Assembly (NCBI RefSeq): GCF_001499905.1
Contig: NZ_LQIS01000006.1
Coordinates: 85,998 to 149,997 of the forward strand
Source of the DNA: Mycobacterium sp. GA-1285
GTDB lineage: Bacteria > Actinomycetota > Actinomycetes > Mycobacteriales > Mycobacteriaceae
Direction of reading: 5' to 3'
Length of the DNA stretch: 64,000 nucleotides
Made by a program: the position numbers and the translations under genes. Of the stretch, positions 16,472 through 25,698 are shown in pieces; the stretch's first letter is position 1; each line of letters begins with the position of its first letter. Under the pieces are notes generated by a model. It saw only the letters and a list, made by a program, of their open reading frames with translations, searched no databases and had not been told where the DNA came from.

Positions 16472-18610
16472 GTGACCGCCACCCTGGACGTTCCAGAGCA
16501 GAATCCGGACCTGGTCCTCGACCAGAGCGCCGACGACTACTGGAACCGCTACCAGCTCACCTTCGCGCTCTACAGCGTCAGCGACCGCGCGATCCCCTCG
16601 GCCTACGACGGGCTCAAGCCCGGTCAGCGCCGTTTGCTCTACCAGATGCATGACTCGAAGCTGACGCCCGGTAACAAGCCGCAGAAGTCGTCCAAGGTCT
16701 GTTCGGCCGTCACCGGCAACCTGCACCCGCACGGCGGTACGTCGATGTACGGTGCGGCGGCGCTGATGGCCGCCGAGTTCCAGCGGGTGAAAGTCATTGA
16801 CGGACAAGGTGCTTTCCCCCGCATTCAGGGCGACATTCCCGCGGCCGACCGTTACACCGAGATGCGGTTGTCCGCACCCGGCGCCGCGCTGACCGCCGAA
16901 CTCGACAGTCACGCGGTGCCCATGGTTTCGACCTTCGACGGCGAATGGATCGAGCCGACAGTGCTGCCTGCCCAGTGGCCGGTGTTGTTGTGCAACGGTG
17001 CCGTCGGCATCGCCGAGGGGTGGGCCACCAAGGTGCCCGCCCACAACCCGCGCGAGATCATGGCCGCCTGCCGGGCGCTGCTGAAAACGCCGAACATGAC
17101 CGACGACCGGCTCGTCAAGTTGATCCCGGGCCCGGACTGGGGGTGTGGCGCCTCCGTAGTCGGCACCGCCGGTCTGCGCGAGTACATCACCACGGGCCGG
17201 GGCCAGTTCACCGTGCGCGGCACCCTGTCGGTGGATGGGAAGAACGTCGTCATCACCGAGTTGCCGCCGGGCGTCGCGAGTAACACGGTGCAGGAACGGA
17301 TTCGGGCCCTGGTGGAGTCCGGCGAACTGCCCGGCGTGGCGGACATGTCCGATCTGACCGACCGCCGGAACGGGCTGCGGATCGTCGTCACCGCCAAACG
17401 CGGCCACAGCGCCGAGCAGATACGCGATCAGCTGCTGGCGCTGACCCCGCTGGAGTCGACCTTCGCCGCCAGCCTCGTCGCGCTCGACGAGAACCGGGTG
17501 CCGCGGTGGTGGTCGGTGCGCGAATTGATCAAAGCGTTTCTGTCGCTGCGTGATTCGGTGGTGTTGCACCGAAGCGAGTACCGGCTGGAGAAGGTCAGCG
17601 CGCGGCGCCATCTGGTGGCCGGCCTGATGACCATCCACCTCGACATCGACGCCGCCGTAGCGGTGATCCGCGGCTCCGACACCGTCGACGAAGCTCGACA
17701 GGGGTTGCAGGACCGGTTCAAGATCGACGCCGTTCAAGCCGACTACGTGCTGGCGCTGCAGCTGCGCCGCCTGACCAAGCTCGACGTCATCGAGCTGGCG
17801 GCCGAGGCCGAACGGCTCGACCGGGAATTCGCCGAACTCACCGAGCTGGTGTCGAATCCGGATGCGCGGCGGGTGGTGATCGACAAGGAATTGGTGGAGA
17901 CGGCAAAACTGTTCAAAGGCCCCGAGTTCGATCGCCGCACCGTGCTCGACTTCGAAGCCGTCCCGGTGACGTCAGGGGGCACAGACGACGGGCCGCGGGA
18001 GCGCAAAGTCAACGCGTCCTGGCGGCTCGACGACCGCGGCGTGTTCTCCGACCGTCACGGCGAACTGCTCACCTCCGGGCTGGGATGGGCGGCGTGGACC
18101 GACGGCCGGGTGAAGTTCACCGCCGGTGGCGGTCTGCCGTACAAGATTCGCGACATCCCCGTCGCGCCGGACATCACCGGCCTCGTGTGCGCCGGTGTGC
18201 TGCCAGAGGGCTTCCACCTGGCGTTGGTGACTCGGCGTGGCAAAATTCTGCGCATCGACCCGGCGGCGGTGAATCCGCAGGGCGTGGCCGGCAACGGCGT
18301 GGCCGGGGTGAGGTTGGCTGGAGACGACGACGAGGTCATCGCCGCACTGGCCGTTTCGTGCGCCAACGGCGAGGCCATTCTGTCGCTGGCTGAAAAGAGT
18401 TGGAAGGTCACCGAAGTCGCCGACATCCCGGTCAAAGGCCGCGGAGGTGGCGGCGTCGGTTTCCATCCATTCGTCAAAGGTGAGAGCGCGCTGCTTGCAG
18501 CGTCGATCTCGGCGACGGGGTTCGTGCGCGGCAAGAGGGCGGTCCGGGCCGAGAATCGGGCCAAGGCGTCGATCAAGGGCTCGGGTCTGGATGTGACACC
18601 GGCCGGGTAG
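16472..18610 (+). CDS. topoM: Atypical type II topoisomerase, GyrA-like subunit (TopoM-like)
   Basis: 712 residues from GTG 16472 with AGGAGAG just before it. The breakage-reunion domain has YDGLKPGQRR and the DNA-cleaving Tyr128 in AADRYTEMRL. The quinolone-determining region reads HPHGGTSMYG (85-94); the positions matching E. coli GyrA Asp82, Ser83 and Asp87 are Gly89, Thr90 and Gly94. The C-terminal part is shorter than the GyrA beta-pinwheel and I see no clear GyrA box. It is co-transcribed with the ATPase subunit. Loss of the acidic residue that anchors the water-metal bridge predicts poor fluoroquinolone binding, which is inference. M. smegmatis TopoM is the closest described protein I know. 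Confidence 0.9.
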   Translation: MTATLDVPEQNPDLVLDQSADDYWNRYQLTFALYSVSDRAIPSAYDGLKPGQRRLLYQMHDSKLTPGNKPQKSSKVCSAVTGNLHPHGGTSMYGAAALMAAEFQRVKVIDGQGAFPRIQGDIPAADRYTEMRLSAPGAALTAELDSHAVPMVSTFDGEWIEPTVLPAQWPVLLCNGAVGIAEGWATKVPAHNPREIMAACRALLKTPNMTDDRLVKLIPGPDWGCGASVVGTAGLREYITTGRGQFTVRGTLSVDGKNVVITELPPGVASNTVQERIRALVESGELPGVADMSDLTDRRNGLRIVVTAKRGHSAEQIRDQLLALTPLESTFAASLVALDENRVPRWWSVRELIKAFLSLRDSVVLHRSEYRLEKVSARRHLVAGLMTIHLDIDAAVAVIRGSDTVDEARQGLQDRFKIDAVQADYVLALQLRRLTKLDVIELAAEAERLDREFAELTELVSNPDARRVVIDKELVETAKLFKGPEFDRRTVLDFEAVPVTSGGTDDGPRERKVNASWRLDDRGVFSDRHGELLTSGLGWAAWTDGRVKFTAGGGLPYKIRDIPVAPDITGLVCAGVLPEGFHLALVTRRGKILRIDPAAVNPQGVAGNGVAGVRLAGDDDEVIAALAVSCANGEAILSLAEKSWKVTEVADIPVKGRGGGGVGFHPFVKGESALLAASISATGFVRGKRAVRAENRAKASIKGSGLDVTPAG

Positions 18611-18721
18611 CCCCGGTACTCGTCACACCTGCGCCCCACCGAACGCAACGAATCGAAGACGATCTGACTTCGCTCGGCGTGGTCTCGCTGTTCACGCGTG
18701 CCACTTTGGTAACTTCGCGCG

Positions 18722-19492
18722 GTGCAGATATCCCGGCGTGACGCACTGCGCTACGCCGCCACGGTGTCGGCACTGGCCGGGCTTGGCGCGGCATCGGCGG
18801 TTGAGCACGCACCGGTGGCCGCAGCTGCCCGGCCCACGCTGATCGACTATGCGATGCGCCAGATTCCGGCGCGAGACATCCGGGCCGCCGGCCACTCCGG
18901 CGTCATCAACTACGTGTCGACCTCACGGCCCGGCTCGAACTTCGGTGCCAAGCCGATCACCTTGCCCTACGCCAAGTCCCTGGCCGCCGCCGGTTTGGTG
19001 ATCGTCAGCAACTACCAGTACGGCAAGCCGGGCGGAACGGCGCCGTCGGACTTCACCCGCGGATACCCCGGTGGTGTCGCAGACGCCCGCACCGGCTGGC
19101 AGCTCCACACCGCCGCGGGTGGCGGCCGCAGTGCACCGATCTTCTTCAGCGTCGACGACGACATCGACCGCCAGACATGGATCAACACCGTGCTGCCGTG
19201 GTTTCGCGGAATCAACTCGGTGATCGGCGTGCAGCGCACCGGGATCTACGGCGGTATCAAGGCGTGCCAGTGGGCTGCCGCCGACGGTGTCATCGGCAAG
19301 TCGGGCACGCCCGGCCACGTCTGGGCCTGGCAGACCCGGTCCTGGTCCAACGGACAGATCTACCCTGCCGCGGTGCTCTACCAGCGCATCATCGACACCG
19401 CCTCGAATCCGGGACCGGTGGTCGGCGGCATCCGCGTCGACGTCAACGACGTGATGGCCCAGGATTGCGGCCAGTGGAATCTGCATCCCTGA
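18722..19492 (+). CDS. Tat-exported DUF1906 glycoside hydrolase-like protein
   Basis: 256 residues from GTG 18722. The N-terminus is a twin-arginine signal (SRRDALRYAA then a hydrophobic Ala/Leu stretch, likely cleaved after about residue 35). The mature part has the DUF1906 TIM-barrel-like features: GVINYVSTSRPG, LVIVSNYQYGKPGG and PIFFSVDDD, where the acidic cluster marks the probable active site. Family members are related to GH25-like muramidases and are thought to act on peptidoglycan or related glycans. The gene converges on another exported wall-related gene, and both stop codons lie in one hairpin. Confidence 0.88.
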   Translation: MQISRRDALRYAATVSALAGLGAASAVEHAPVAAAARPTLIDYAMRQIPARDIRAAGHSGVINYVSTSRPGSNFGAKPITLPYAKSLAAAGLVIVSNYQYGKPGGTAPSDFTRGYPGGVADARTGWQLHTAAGGGRSAPIFFSVDDDIDRQTWINTVLPWFRGINSVIGVQRTGIYGGIKACQWAAADGVIGKSGTPGHVWAWQTRSWSNGQIYPAAVLYQRIIDTASNPGPVVGGIRVDVNDVMAQDCGQWNLHP

Positions 19493-19509
19493 CCGACGGG
19501 GACGGTCAG
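19489..19509. terminator. Short hairpin containing both convergent stop codons
   Basis: CTGACCG (19489-19495) pairs with CGGTCAG (19503-19509) across a seven-base loop. The TGA of the plus-strand gene lies in the left arm and the TGA of the minus-strand gene in the right arm. It may act as a compact bidirectional terminator; there is no T-run. Confidence 0.4.
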
Positions 19510-20633
19510 CGGCGTGGTGTCGTGGTGACGTGCACGTGGTCGTAGTGGCCGTAACCGGATCCTGCCGGGCCGTCCGGCGTGTAGTAGGTGCCGCGCCAGA
19601 TCACGTCCTGCAAACCGAAGCGGCTTGCGTTGCCCAGCATGAAGTCGCGGATGGCGTCGCCCAGCGCGACGCCCTCGGCGCTTTCGGGATTGGGGATCAT
19701 CACGTCGATCGCCAGGCCGCTCGGATGCCACGGCTTCGAGTCGGGCCGAACCCCGTCGATTTCGGCGATCTGGGGGAACCGTGCGCTGATGGCCCGGGCG
19801 GCAATGACGGTGTTGATCTGTAACCCGGCCTCGTTGGCGACGCCGACAGGAAGTGCCTCCGGGACAGCCATGAGAGCGGCCGCCGGCGGCGGGACAACCG
19901 CGCCAGGAGGCTGGCCGGGCATCGCGAGAATCGCCGGGTCGCGCGGCGCGGGTGCAGCGGGCGGCGGCGCGGGCGCTGCTGCCGGCGGGACGGCGTTGTC
20001 GATGACCGCTTGCTGCTGCGGCGTCAACGCCGCGTACTGCGCCTCCGCGGCGGCGATCTGGCGTTGCAGTTCCCGGAACTTCGCTTGGAGGTCGGCGCGA
20101 ACCGCGGCGGCCTGCTCGGCCGCGGCCCGCGCATCCGCGGCCGACTTCTCGGAAGCCTGCGCCGAGGCCTCAGCGCGCTCGCGCGCCGCGTGGAACGCTC
20201 TCATCTGATCGGCCGTCGTGGCGGCTACCACCCGCTGCAGCGACAGCTTGTCGATCAACTGCTGCGGCGAGGGTGCGGTCAGCAGCGCTGCCGCCTGACC
20301 ACTGCCGCCACTCATGTAGTCCATCGCCGCGATCCGGTCGACCGCCGCTTGGTAAGGCGCGAGTTGCGAGTTCGCGGTGGCGAGTGCGTCGAGGTCGGCG
20401 CGGTGGCGGTCTTCGGCCGATTTCTGGGCAGCCAGCCGTGCGTCGACGTCGCGTTGGGCGGCTGTGACGGCTTCGCGAGTCTGCAGCGCCTGAGCGGACA
20501 ACTCGTTGAGCTTGGCCAGTGCGTCATCGGCCGGGTCCGCCACTGCGGCGCTTGCCAACGACAGAGCCAGCGCCAGGACCGTGGCTGCGGCGCCGCCCGC
20601 CATCCGCGGGAGTAAACGGCGCACCAAACCCAT
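19506..20633 (-). CDS. Exported coiled-coil protein with C-terminal peptidase-like (ARB_07466-type) domain
   Basis: About 375 residues from ATG 20633; GTG 20645 is an alternative and lies right after AAGGA. A Sec signal (LALALSLASAAVADP) is followed by a long Ala/Gln-rich coiled coil (about 35-200), a Pro/Ala linker (about 205-250), and a globular C-terminus with PWHPSGLAIDVMIPN and YGHYDHVHVTT. These His/Asp motifs resemble D-Ala-D-Ala-metallopeptidase-like domains. The coiled coil resembles that of mycobacterial Rip/NlpC-type hydrolases that regulate their own catalytic domain. The likely site of action is the cell wall, and the substrate is unproven. Confidence 0.8.
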   Translation of the reverse strand: MGLVRRLLPRMAGGAAATVLALALSLASAAVADPADDALAKLNELSAQALQTREAVTAAQRDVDARLAAQKSAEDRHRADLDALATANSQLAPYQAAVDRIAAMDYMSGGSGQAAALLTAPSPQQLIDKLSLQRVVAATTADQMRAFHAARERAEASAQASEKSAADARAAAEQAAAVRADLQAKFRELQRQIAAAEAQYAALTPQQQAVIDNAVPPAAAPAPPPAAPAPRDPAILAMPGQPPGAVVPPPAAALMAVPEALPVGVANEAGLQINTVIAARAISARFPQIAEIDGVRPDSKPWHPSGLAIDVMIPNPESAEGVALGDAIRDFMLGNASRFGLQDVIWRGTYYTPDGPAGSGYGHYDHVHVTTTPRR

Positions 20634-20932
20634 TCGGACTGTCACGATCCTTCGTTGCAGGGACCCTCGGGTCCGGCCACGTTGTCTCGGACAGGGTATG
20701 AACTGACATCGACGATGTCTACTCATCCGTCAATCTGACCGCGCTTCCTTCGTAAAGTCCGCCACTTGTCGAGCACCCGCATCACCACGTCATGGGGATA
20801 GATGCGCGGGTCGTAGACGCCACCACGGCGGCGATGACCGCCTTGCGTGTCCGGCGGTTACAGCAAGTCGAGACACAGGCAGGTTGTCGGACCCCGAGAG
20901 GAAGGTGAGGGCAGTGATGGAAAGGAGCCAAG
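20634..20932. other. 300-bp gap with a possible 3' gene remnant on the minus strand
   Basis: At 20723-20857 the minus strand reads, with no plausible start codon, a short frame ending GVYDPRIYPHDVVMRVLDKW and a basic tail before TGA. Composition is coding-like, and it may be the tail of a lost gene. The rest holds the divergent promoters of the flanking genes and a ribosome-binding site (GGAAAGGAG) for the gene at 20933. Confidence 0.25.
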
Positions 20933-21400
20933 ATGTGCTGGCAGTGCGATCACCCGGAGGCCACCCGTGCCGACTACCACGACGTCCTCCGACGAAAGAT
21001 TTCTGAGCACGGGTGGGCCGTGCAGTACGTCGAGGACGAGCCGACCCCGTTCGCCTACACCATCGGGCTGCATGGAGCCGGGCTGCCGGAGCTGTTGGTG
21101 ACCGCGTTGGCACCCCGGCAGGCGGCGAGGGTGCTCAACACGGTAGCCGACTACATGATCCGCTCCCGGGTGCCGGCACCCGGCGACACGATGGAGTTGC
21201 CCGACGGTTGGCGCGCCGAGTTCGTCGCGGTCGCGCAACCAGACGTGCATATGTGTCTGGCGGTGGAACTGTACGGGCCCGACGTGCGGGCCCTGCAGAT
21301 CGCATGGCGCGATGAGCGCGGACACTCTCCGTGGTGCCCGGAGTTCAACGCCGGCGGCTGCCGCCAGCCGGTGCTGGGCGTGCGCGCTTGGCAGACGTAG
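20933..21400 (+). CDS. DUF4262 domain-containing protein
   Basis: 155 residues. The N-terminus MCWQCDHPEATRADY has a CxxC pair typical of actinobacterial DUF4262 proteins. The core includes FAYTIGLHGAGLPELLVTAL, the signature of the domain, and the C-terminus carries WCPEFNAGGCRQPVLG with two further cysteines. No function is established; a structural or metal-binding role for the cysteines is a guess. AAGGAGCC eight bases before ATG 20933 is a strong ribosome-binding site. It precedes a wax ester synthase gene by 130 bp on the same strand. Confidence 0.82.
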   Translation: MCWQCDHPEATRADYHDVLRRKISEHGWAVQYVEDEPTPFAYTIGLHGAGLPELLVTALAPRQAARVLNTVADYMIRSRVPAPGDTMELPDGWRAEFVAVAQPDVHMCLAVELYGPDVRALQIAWRDERGHSPWCPEFNAGGCRQPVLGVRAWQT

Positions 21401-21530
21401 GTTGGCCGGGCTACCCGGTTCGGATCGAAGAAGCGGCGGCGACATCCGCGGCGATCGGCTGCGAACGCATGGCCCACCGGTGCACACTCGCCTCTGCCGG
21501 CCTGCGTCGTGGCGAGGAGATCCTGAAGCG

Positions 21531-22901
21531 ATGAGCACTGCGATTCCACCGTTGGACCTGGGCTGGCTGCTGATGGAGTCGCCCGGCGGCACCACCCATG
21601 TCGGCGCGATGCTGCTGTTCAAGAAGCCGCCCGGGCGAAGCGCTCTGGTGCGCGAGGTCGTCGAGACCTATCGCGGCCACAGGCCGCTGCCGCCGTTCAA
21701 CTACGTGCCAGAGATCGTCGGCGTCGGCACCCCCCACTTTCGCGAGGTCGACAGCTGGGATCCGCACTACCATGTGCAGCATCTCGCGCTGCCGGCGCGC
21801 AGTTCCTATGAGGACCTGCTGCGGCTCGTCGCCGACCTGCACGAGCCGATGCTTGACCGCCACCGTCCGCTGTTCAGGTGCTGGCTCATCGACGGGGTGC
21901 CCGGCAACCGGTTCGCGATCTACACCAAAACCCACCACAGCATCATCGACGGCGTGTCCGGGCTCCGGAAGTTATACGACGGGCTGAGCCTGACCTACGA
22001 GCCGTCGATCCCGGCGCCCGCCTTCGCGCTGCCCCGGCCCAAGACGCAGCCCCCAGAGCCGACGCCGGCGCTGCGCCGAGTAACCGATGCGGTGCGCGGG
22101 ACACTCGCGCAAGTCGGTGCGCTGAACCAGATTTCGCTCGCGGCCGCACGCAAGGCGCTGTCGGCGGCGCTCGGCTCGCACGTCGAGGGAAGCCTACCGT
22201 TCGTGGCGCATCATTCGCCGACGAATGCGCCGCTGGGGCAAGCCCGTGGATTCGCCACGCTGTCATTGCCGTTGGAGGAGATGCACCGGATCGGCCACCA
22301 GCACGGCGCGACACTCAATGACGTCGCAGCCACGATCGTCGACCATGGCCTGCACGCTTATCTGCGGGAGCAGGGCCAGGGCTACGCGCACGAGTTCATC
22401 GCGATGTGCCCGGTGTCGCTGCGCAGTGAAGGCGACGCCGCGATGGGAACCCGCGTCTCGGCGATCTTCGTGCGTCTAGGACACCCCGCAGCGCCGGTGG
22501 CCGAGCGCCTGCGGCAGGTGGTGCACTCGGTGGGGACAGCCAAGACAGAACTCGGCGCGCTGTCCACGGACGCGGCGATGACATATTCGGTCGCGCTGGT
22601 CGCGTTGGCAGGCGCGGGCGCGTCGACGCACCTGGACCGTGTGACACGCCCGGCCTGCAACCTCGTGATCTCAAACGTGCCCGGCGCGAAGGAAACCCGC
22701 TATCTCAACGGTGCTCAGCTGACAGGGATCTTTCCGGTTTCGGCGCTGGCAGCCTCGATCGGACTCAACGTCACGCTGAGCTCTTATCGCGATCACATGG
22801 ACTTCGGGTTCGTCGCGAACACCGCCGCGATCGGTGACGTGCACGCACTCGCCGAGCAGACGCGGCGTGCGTATACGGACCTGAAAACGGCGCTGCGCTA
22901 G
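21531..22901 (+). CDS. Wax ester synthase/diacylglycerol acyltransferase (WS/DGAT)
   Basis: 456 residues. The catalytic motif HHSIIDGV (HHxxxDG) lies in the N-terminal half, and the second conserved block NLVISNVPG lies in the C-terminal half, as in the mycobacterial Tgs family. The enzyme transfers acyl groups from acyl-CoA to diacylglycerol or fatty alcohol to make storage lipid at the membrane. ATG 21531 follows GCGAGGAGA; the longer in-frame extension covers the upstream gene and is not coding. Mycobacteria carry many paralogs, and which one this is cannot be told from sequence alone. Confidence 0.9.
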   Translation: MSTAIPPLDLGWLLMESPGGTTHVGAMLLFKKPPGRSALVREVVETYRGHRPLPPFNYVPEIVGVGTPHFREVDSWDPHYHVQHLALPARSSYEDLLRLVADLHEPMLDRHRPLFRCWLIDGVPGNRFAIYTKTHHSIIDGVSGLRKLYDGLSLTYEPSIPAPAFALPRPKTQPPEPTPALRRVTDAVRGTLAQVGALNQISLAAARKALSAALGSHVEGSLPFVAHHSPTNAPLGQARGFATLSLPLEEMHRIGHQHGATLNDVAATIVDHGLHAYLREQGQGYAHEFIAMCPVSLRSEGDAAMGTRVSAIFVRLGHPAAPVAERLRQVVHSVGTAKTELGALSTDAAMTYSVALVALAGAGASTHLDRVTRPACNLVISNVPGAKETRYLNGAQLTGIFPVSALAASIGLNVTLSSYRDHMDFGFVANTAAIGDVHALAEQTRRAYTDLKTALR

Positions 22902-23056
22902 GGTCTTTCGTCGATGTGGCCGCGTACGCGGTCATCGTGTCTCTTCCCGTGGGAAACATGGCCGATTAGCCGTGTCAGCCGGGCGGATCCACGGCGTTGA
23001 ATCTTGTGACGGGACTTCCGCCAAGGTTCGATCCGTTCGAGAGGAGCACCAAGAAA

Positions 23057-23764
23057 ATGTCACGACGAGTGTTGATCACGGGAGCGTCGAAAGGCATCGG
23101 CCGAGCGGTGGCCGATGCGCTGGCCGCTCGCGGTGATGTGCCGGTTGGCGTCGCCCGGACGGCCCCTCCAGGGTTTCCCGGAACGTTTCACCGGGTCGAT
23201 CTGGCCGATCGGGAGGCGACCGCAGCGGTGCTGACCGAGATCCTCACCGAAGGCCACATCGACGCGGTCGTCAACAACGTGGGCTTTGCCCGATTCGGAG
23301 TCATCGGTTCGATCGATCTGGATGACCTCTTCGACACCTATGACCTCAACGTGCGCACCGCCGTGCAGGTCGTACAGGCCGTTCTGCCGAGCATGCGCTC
23401 GGCGGGCTGGGGCCGAATCGTCAACATCACCAGTCTGACCACACTGGGAACACAAGAACGTACCCCGTACGCCGCGGCGAAGGCCGCGCTCGAAACGTGC
23501 ACCCGGATATGGGCAAAGGAGCTGGCTTCCACCGGAATCACGGTGAACGCGGTGGCTCCCGGTCCGACCGAGACCGAGATGTACCGGCAACGCAGTCCGG
23601 TGGGCTCCGAACGGGAAGCCCGCTTCCTACAGGGCATTCCGCTGGGACGAGTCGGCACACCGAAGGAGATCGCCCACGCGGTGTGTTTCCTTCTCGACGA
23701 CGACGCGGCATACATCACCGGCCAGATCGTTCGAGTCGACGGCGGCGGCAGCGTCGCGGGATAG
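23057..23764 (+). CDS. Short-chain dehydrogenase/reductase
   Basis: 235 residues with cofactor motif TGASKGIG (8-15), NNVG at the family NNAG position, catalytic Ser in NITSLTTLG and YAAAK (YxxxK), and a C-terminal VDGGGSVAG. It is an NAD(P)H-dependent oxidoreductase of the classical SDR type, with FabG-like length and end. ATG 23057 follows GAGGAG; the frame extends upstream to 22997 but those residues do not look conserved. It is followed by a divergently unrelated GlxA-type regulator on the same strand after 116 bp, so no operon partner indicates a substrate. Confidence 0.88.
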   Translation: MSRRVLITGASKGIGRAVADALAARGDVPVGVARTAPPGFPGTFHRVDLADREATAAVLTEILTEGHIDAVVNNVGFARFGVIGSIDLDDLFDTYDLNVRTAVQVVQAVLPSMRSAGWGRIVNITSLTTLGTQERTPYAAAKAALETCTRIWAKELASTGITVNAVAPGPTETEMYRQRSPVGSEREARFLQGIPLGRVGTPKEIAHAVCFLLDDDAAYITGQIVRVDGGGSVAG

Positions 23765-23880
23765 CGGCAACGGGCGAGTGAGGCGCGCAGGGTTCTGCAA
23801 GCGCCACAACCCGGTGAGAAACCGACACCACCGGCGAAGTCGCCCGCCACGGTGGTGCACGAGCCGAGAATAATCGGGCC

Positions 23881-24885
23881 ATGGTTGTGCCTCCGCCCAC
23901 CGCTTCCGAGGCGAACGTCGTCCCGCGCCGCGTTGTGATGCTCGTCTACGACGGTGTGACGCTGTTGGACGTCGCGGGTCCCGCCGAGGTTTTCAAACAG
24001 GCGAACCGGTTCGGCGCCGACTACCGGATCATGCTGCTGTCGCCGACGGGCGAAGACGTCACATCGAACCTCGGGTTCAGGGTCGCTGTCGATGGGCCGG
24101 TCTCGGCCGAGCACGCCCCGGATACGTATCTGGTGGCCGGCTCCGACCTCTATCCGCGGATGCCCGTGCCTCAGGAACTCGCGGACGCGGCGCGTGTGCC
24201 CGCAGTCTCAGCCCGCCGCGTCGCGTCAATCTGCACCGGCGCGTTCATCCTTGCCGCGGCGGGACTTCTCGACGGTAAGCGTGCGACGACGCACTGGAGG
24301 GTCACCCGCGAACTCGCCACTCGGTGCCCGACCTGTCGCGTGGAACCGGACGCGATCTACGTCCGCGACGGGGACACGTACACCTCGGCTGGCGTGACCG
24401 CCGGAATCGATCTGGCTCTCGCGCTCGTCGAAGAGGACCACGGACCGGACGTGACGCGCGACGTCGCCCGATTCCTGGTGGTGTACATGCAGCGCGCAGG
24501 CGGCCAGTCGCAGTTCTCGGCTCCACTGCAGGGACGCCCGCCCCGTTCCTCGGCCCTGCGGAAGGTCACTGCTTTGGTGACGGCCAACCCCCACGGGAAC
24601 CACTCGGTTGGCGCACTCGCGAAACACCTCAATGTGAGCACCCGGCAGCTCAACCGTGTCTTCCACGACGAACTTTCCACCACACCGGCCCGGTACGTGG
24701 AGAACATTCGCTTCGACATGGCCAGGGCGCTGCTCGACCAAGGACACACCGCGACCCAGGCAGCGGCTCTCGCCGGATTCCCCAGCTACGAAAGCATGAG
24801 ACGCGTGTTCGCAAGAAAGCTGTCCATCAGCCCCGCCGCCTACCAGCGCCGGTTCAGCACAGCTCGCCGCGCCAGTTCGGGATAA
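23881..24885 (+). CDS. GlxA-type AraC regulator with DJ-1/PfpI domain
   Basis: 334 residues. The N-terminal half is a DJ-1/PfpI-like sensor (RRVVMLVYDGVTLLDVAGPA at 16-35; nucleophile-elbow-like SICTGAFILAAAGLL with Cys). The C-terminal third has two AraC helix-turn-helix motifs (VGALAKHLNVSTRQLNRVF and ATQAAALAGFPSYESMRRVF). Such proteins are usually activators responding to small metabolites, and the cysteine may be redox active. It converges on the nitroreductase operon and might regulate it or the SDR before it; neither link is shown by a site I can see. Confidence 0.88.
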   Translation: MVVPPPTASEANVVPRRVVMLVYDGVTLLDVAGPAEVFKQANRFGADYRIMLLSPTGEDVTSNLGFRVAVDGPVSAEHAPDTYLVAGSDLYPRMPVPQELADAARVPAVSARRVASICTGAFILAAAGLLDGKRATTHWRVTRELATRCPTCRVEPDAIYVRDGDTYTSAGVTAGIDLALALVEEDHGPDVTRDVARFLVVYMQRAGGQSQFSAPLQGRPPRSSALRKVTALVTANPHGNHSVGALAKHLNVSTRQLNRVFHDELSTTPARYVENIRFDMARALLDQGHTATQAAALAGFPSYESMRRVFARKLSISPAAYQRRFSTARRASSG

Positions 24886-24939
24886 CCGTTGTACCGGGTA
24901 TACCGGCGGTATGCCCATGGCTGCGCGCGCGGCCATTTC

Positions 24940-25698
24940 TCAGTCGTCGAGGAATGTCACGTTGGCTTCGACCGGGTTACGCGGGGTGTCCAGCCAGTTG
25001 GCCGCAAAGTCCTTGTCGGCGTAGCCGATCGCGATTCCGCATAGCACCGTCAGCTCGTCCGGAATGTCCAGCTGCTCTCGAAGGATCTGCGGGTAGGCGG
25101 CGATCGACACCTGCACGCAGGTGGCAAGGCCGCGCTCGGTCAGCGCCAGCAGAAGAGTTTGGAGGAACATACCGACTCCCAGGCTGTCCACCAACCCAAG
25201 ATCTCGGTGCATGCAGACCACGGCACCGACGGGGGCCCGGAAGAACTCCCAGTTGCGCAGTTGCGCAATGCGCCTGGCCTCGGCGTCATGGCGGGCGATT
25301 CCCATTGACCCGTAGACCAGCGCGCCGAGTTGCTGCCTCAGTTCGAGGAAGCTCTCCGGCAACCCCGTCGTCACTGGCAGGTCGACAGTTGCGGCCGCCA
25401 ACAGCGCTTCAACCAACCGGTCCCGGCGAGGACCGGACGCCACGTACAGCCGCCACGGTTGCACGTTGGAGTTCGATGGCGCCCGCATCGCGAGTTCCAC
25501 CGCCTCGTCGAGTAGCTCCCGGGGCACCGGCTCGTCCCGCAGGAACATGCGCGTCGAACGGCGTTGGCGAACGACCTCGTCGAAGCCGTGGCCCGGATCG
25601 GCAATCAGCCTGGACGACACCGGGTCTCGGGGTGGTTCAAGTTCGTCCCCAACGAGATGGCTTGCGTGACTCGAGGGCGCCCTATTTGTTCGCATCAT
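24940..25698 (-). CDS. Nitroreductase family protein
   Basis: 252 residues with the FMN-binding pattern of the nitroreductase fold: RRSTRMFLRDEPVP near residue 45, MRAPSNSNVQPWRLYV for phosphate and ring contacts, and LCGIAIGYAD near the C-terminus. It probably reduces nitro groups or quinones with NAD(P)H. ATG 25698 overlaps the end of the cupin lipoprotein gene by 17 bp, so it is the last gene of that operon. A downstream start inside the first 35 residues is possible because the family core begins at about residue 38. Confidence 0.85.
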   Translation of the reverse strand: MMRTNRAPSSHASHLVGDELEPPRDPVSSRLIADPGHGFDEVVRQRRSTRMFLRDEPVPRELLDEAVELAMRAPSNSNVQPWRLYVASGPRRDRLVEALLAAATVDLPVTTGLPESFLELRQQLGALVYGSMGIARHDAEARRIAQLRNWEFFRAPVGAVVCMHRDLGLVDSLGVGMFLQTLLLALTERGLATCVQVSIAAYPQILREQLDIPDELTVLCGIAIGYADKDFAANWLDTPRNPVEANVTFLDD

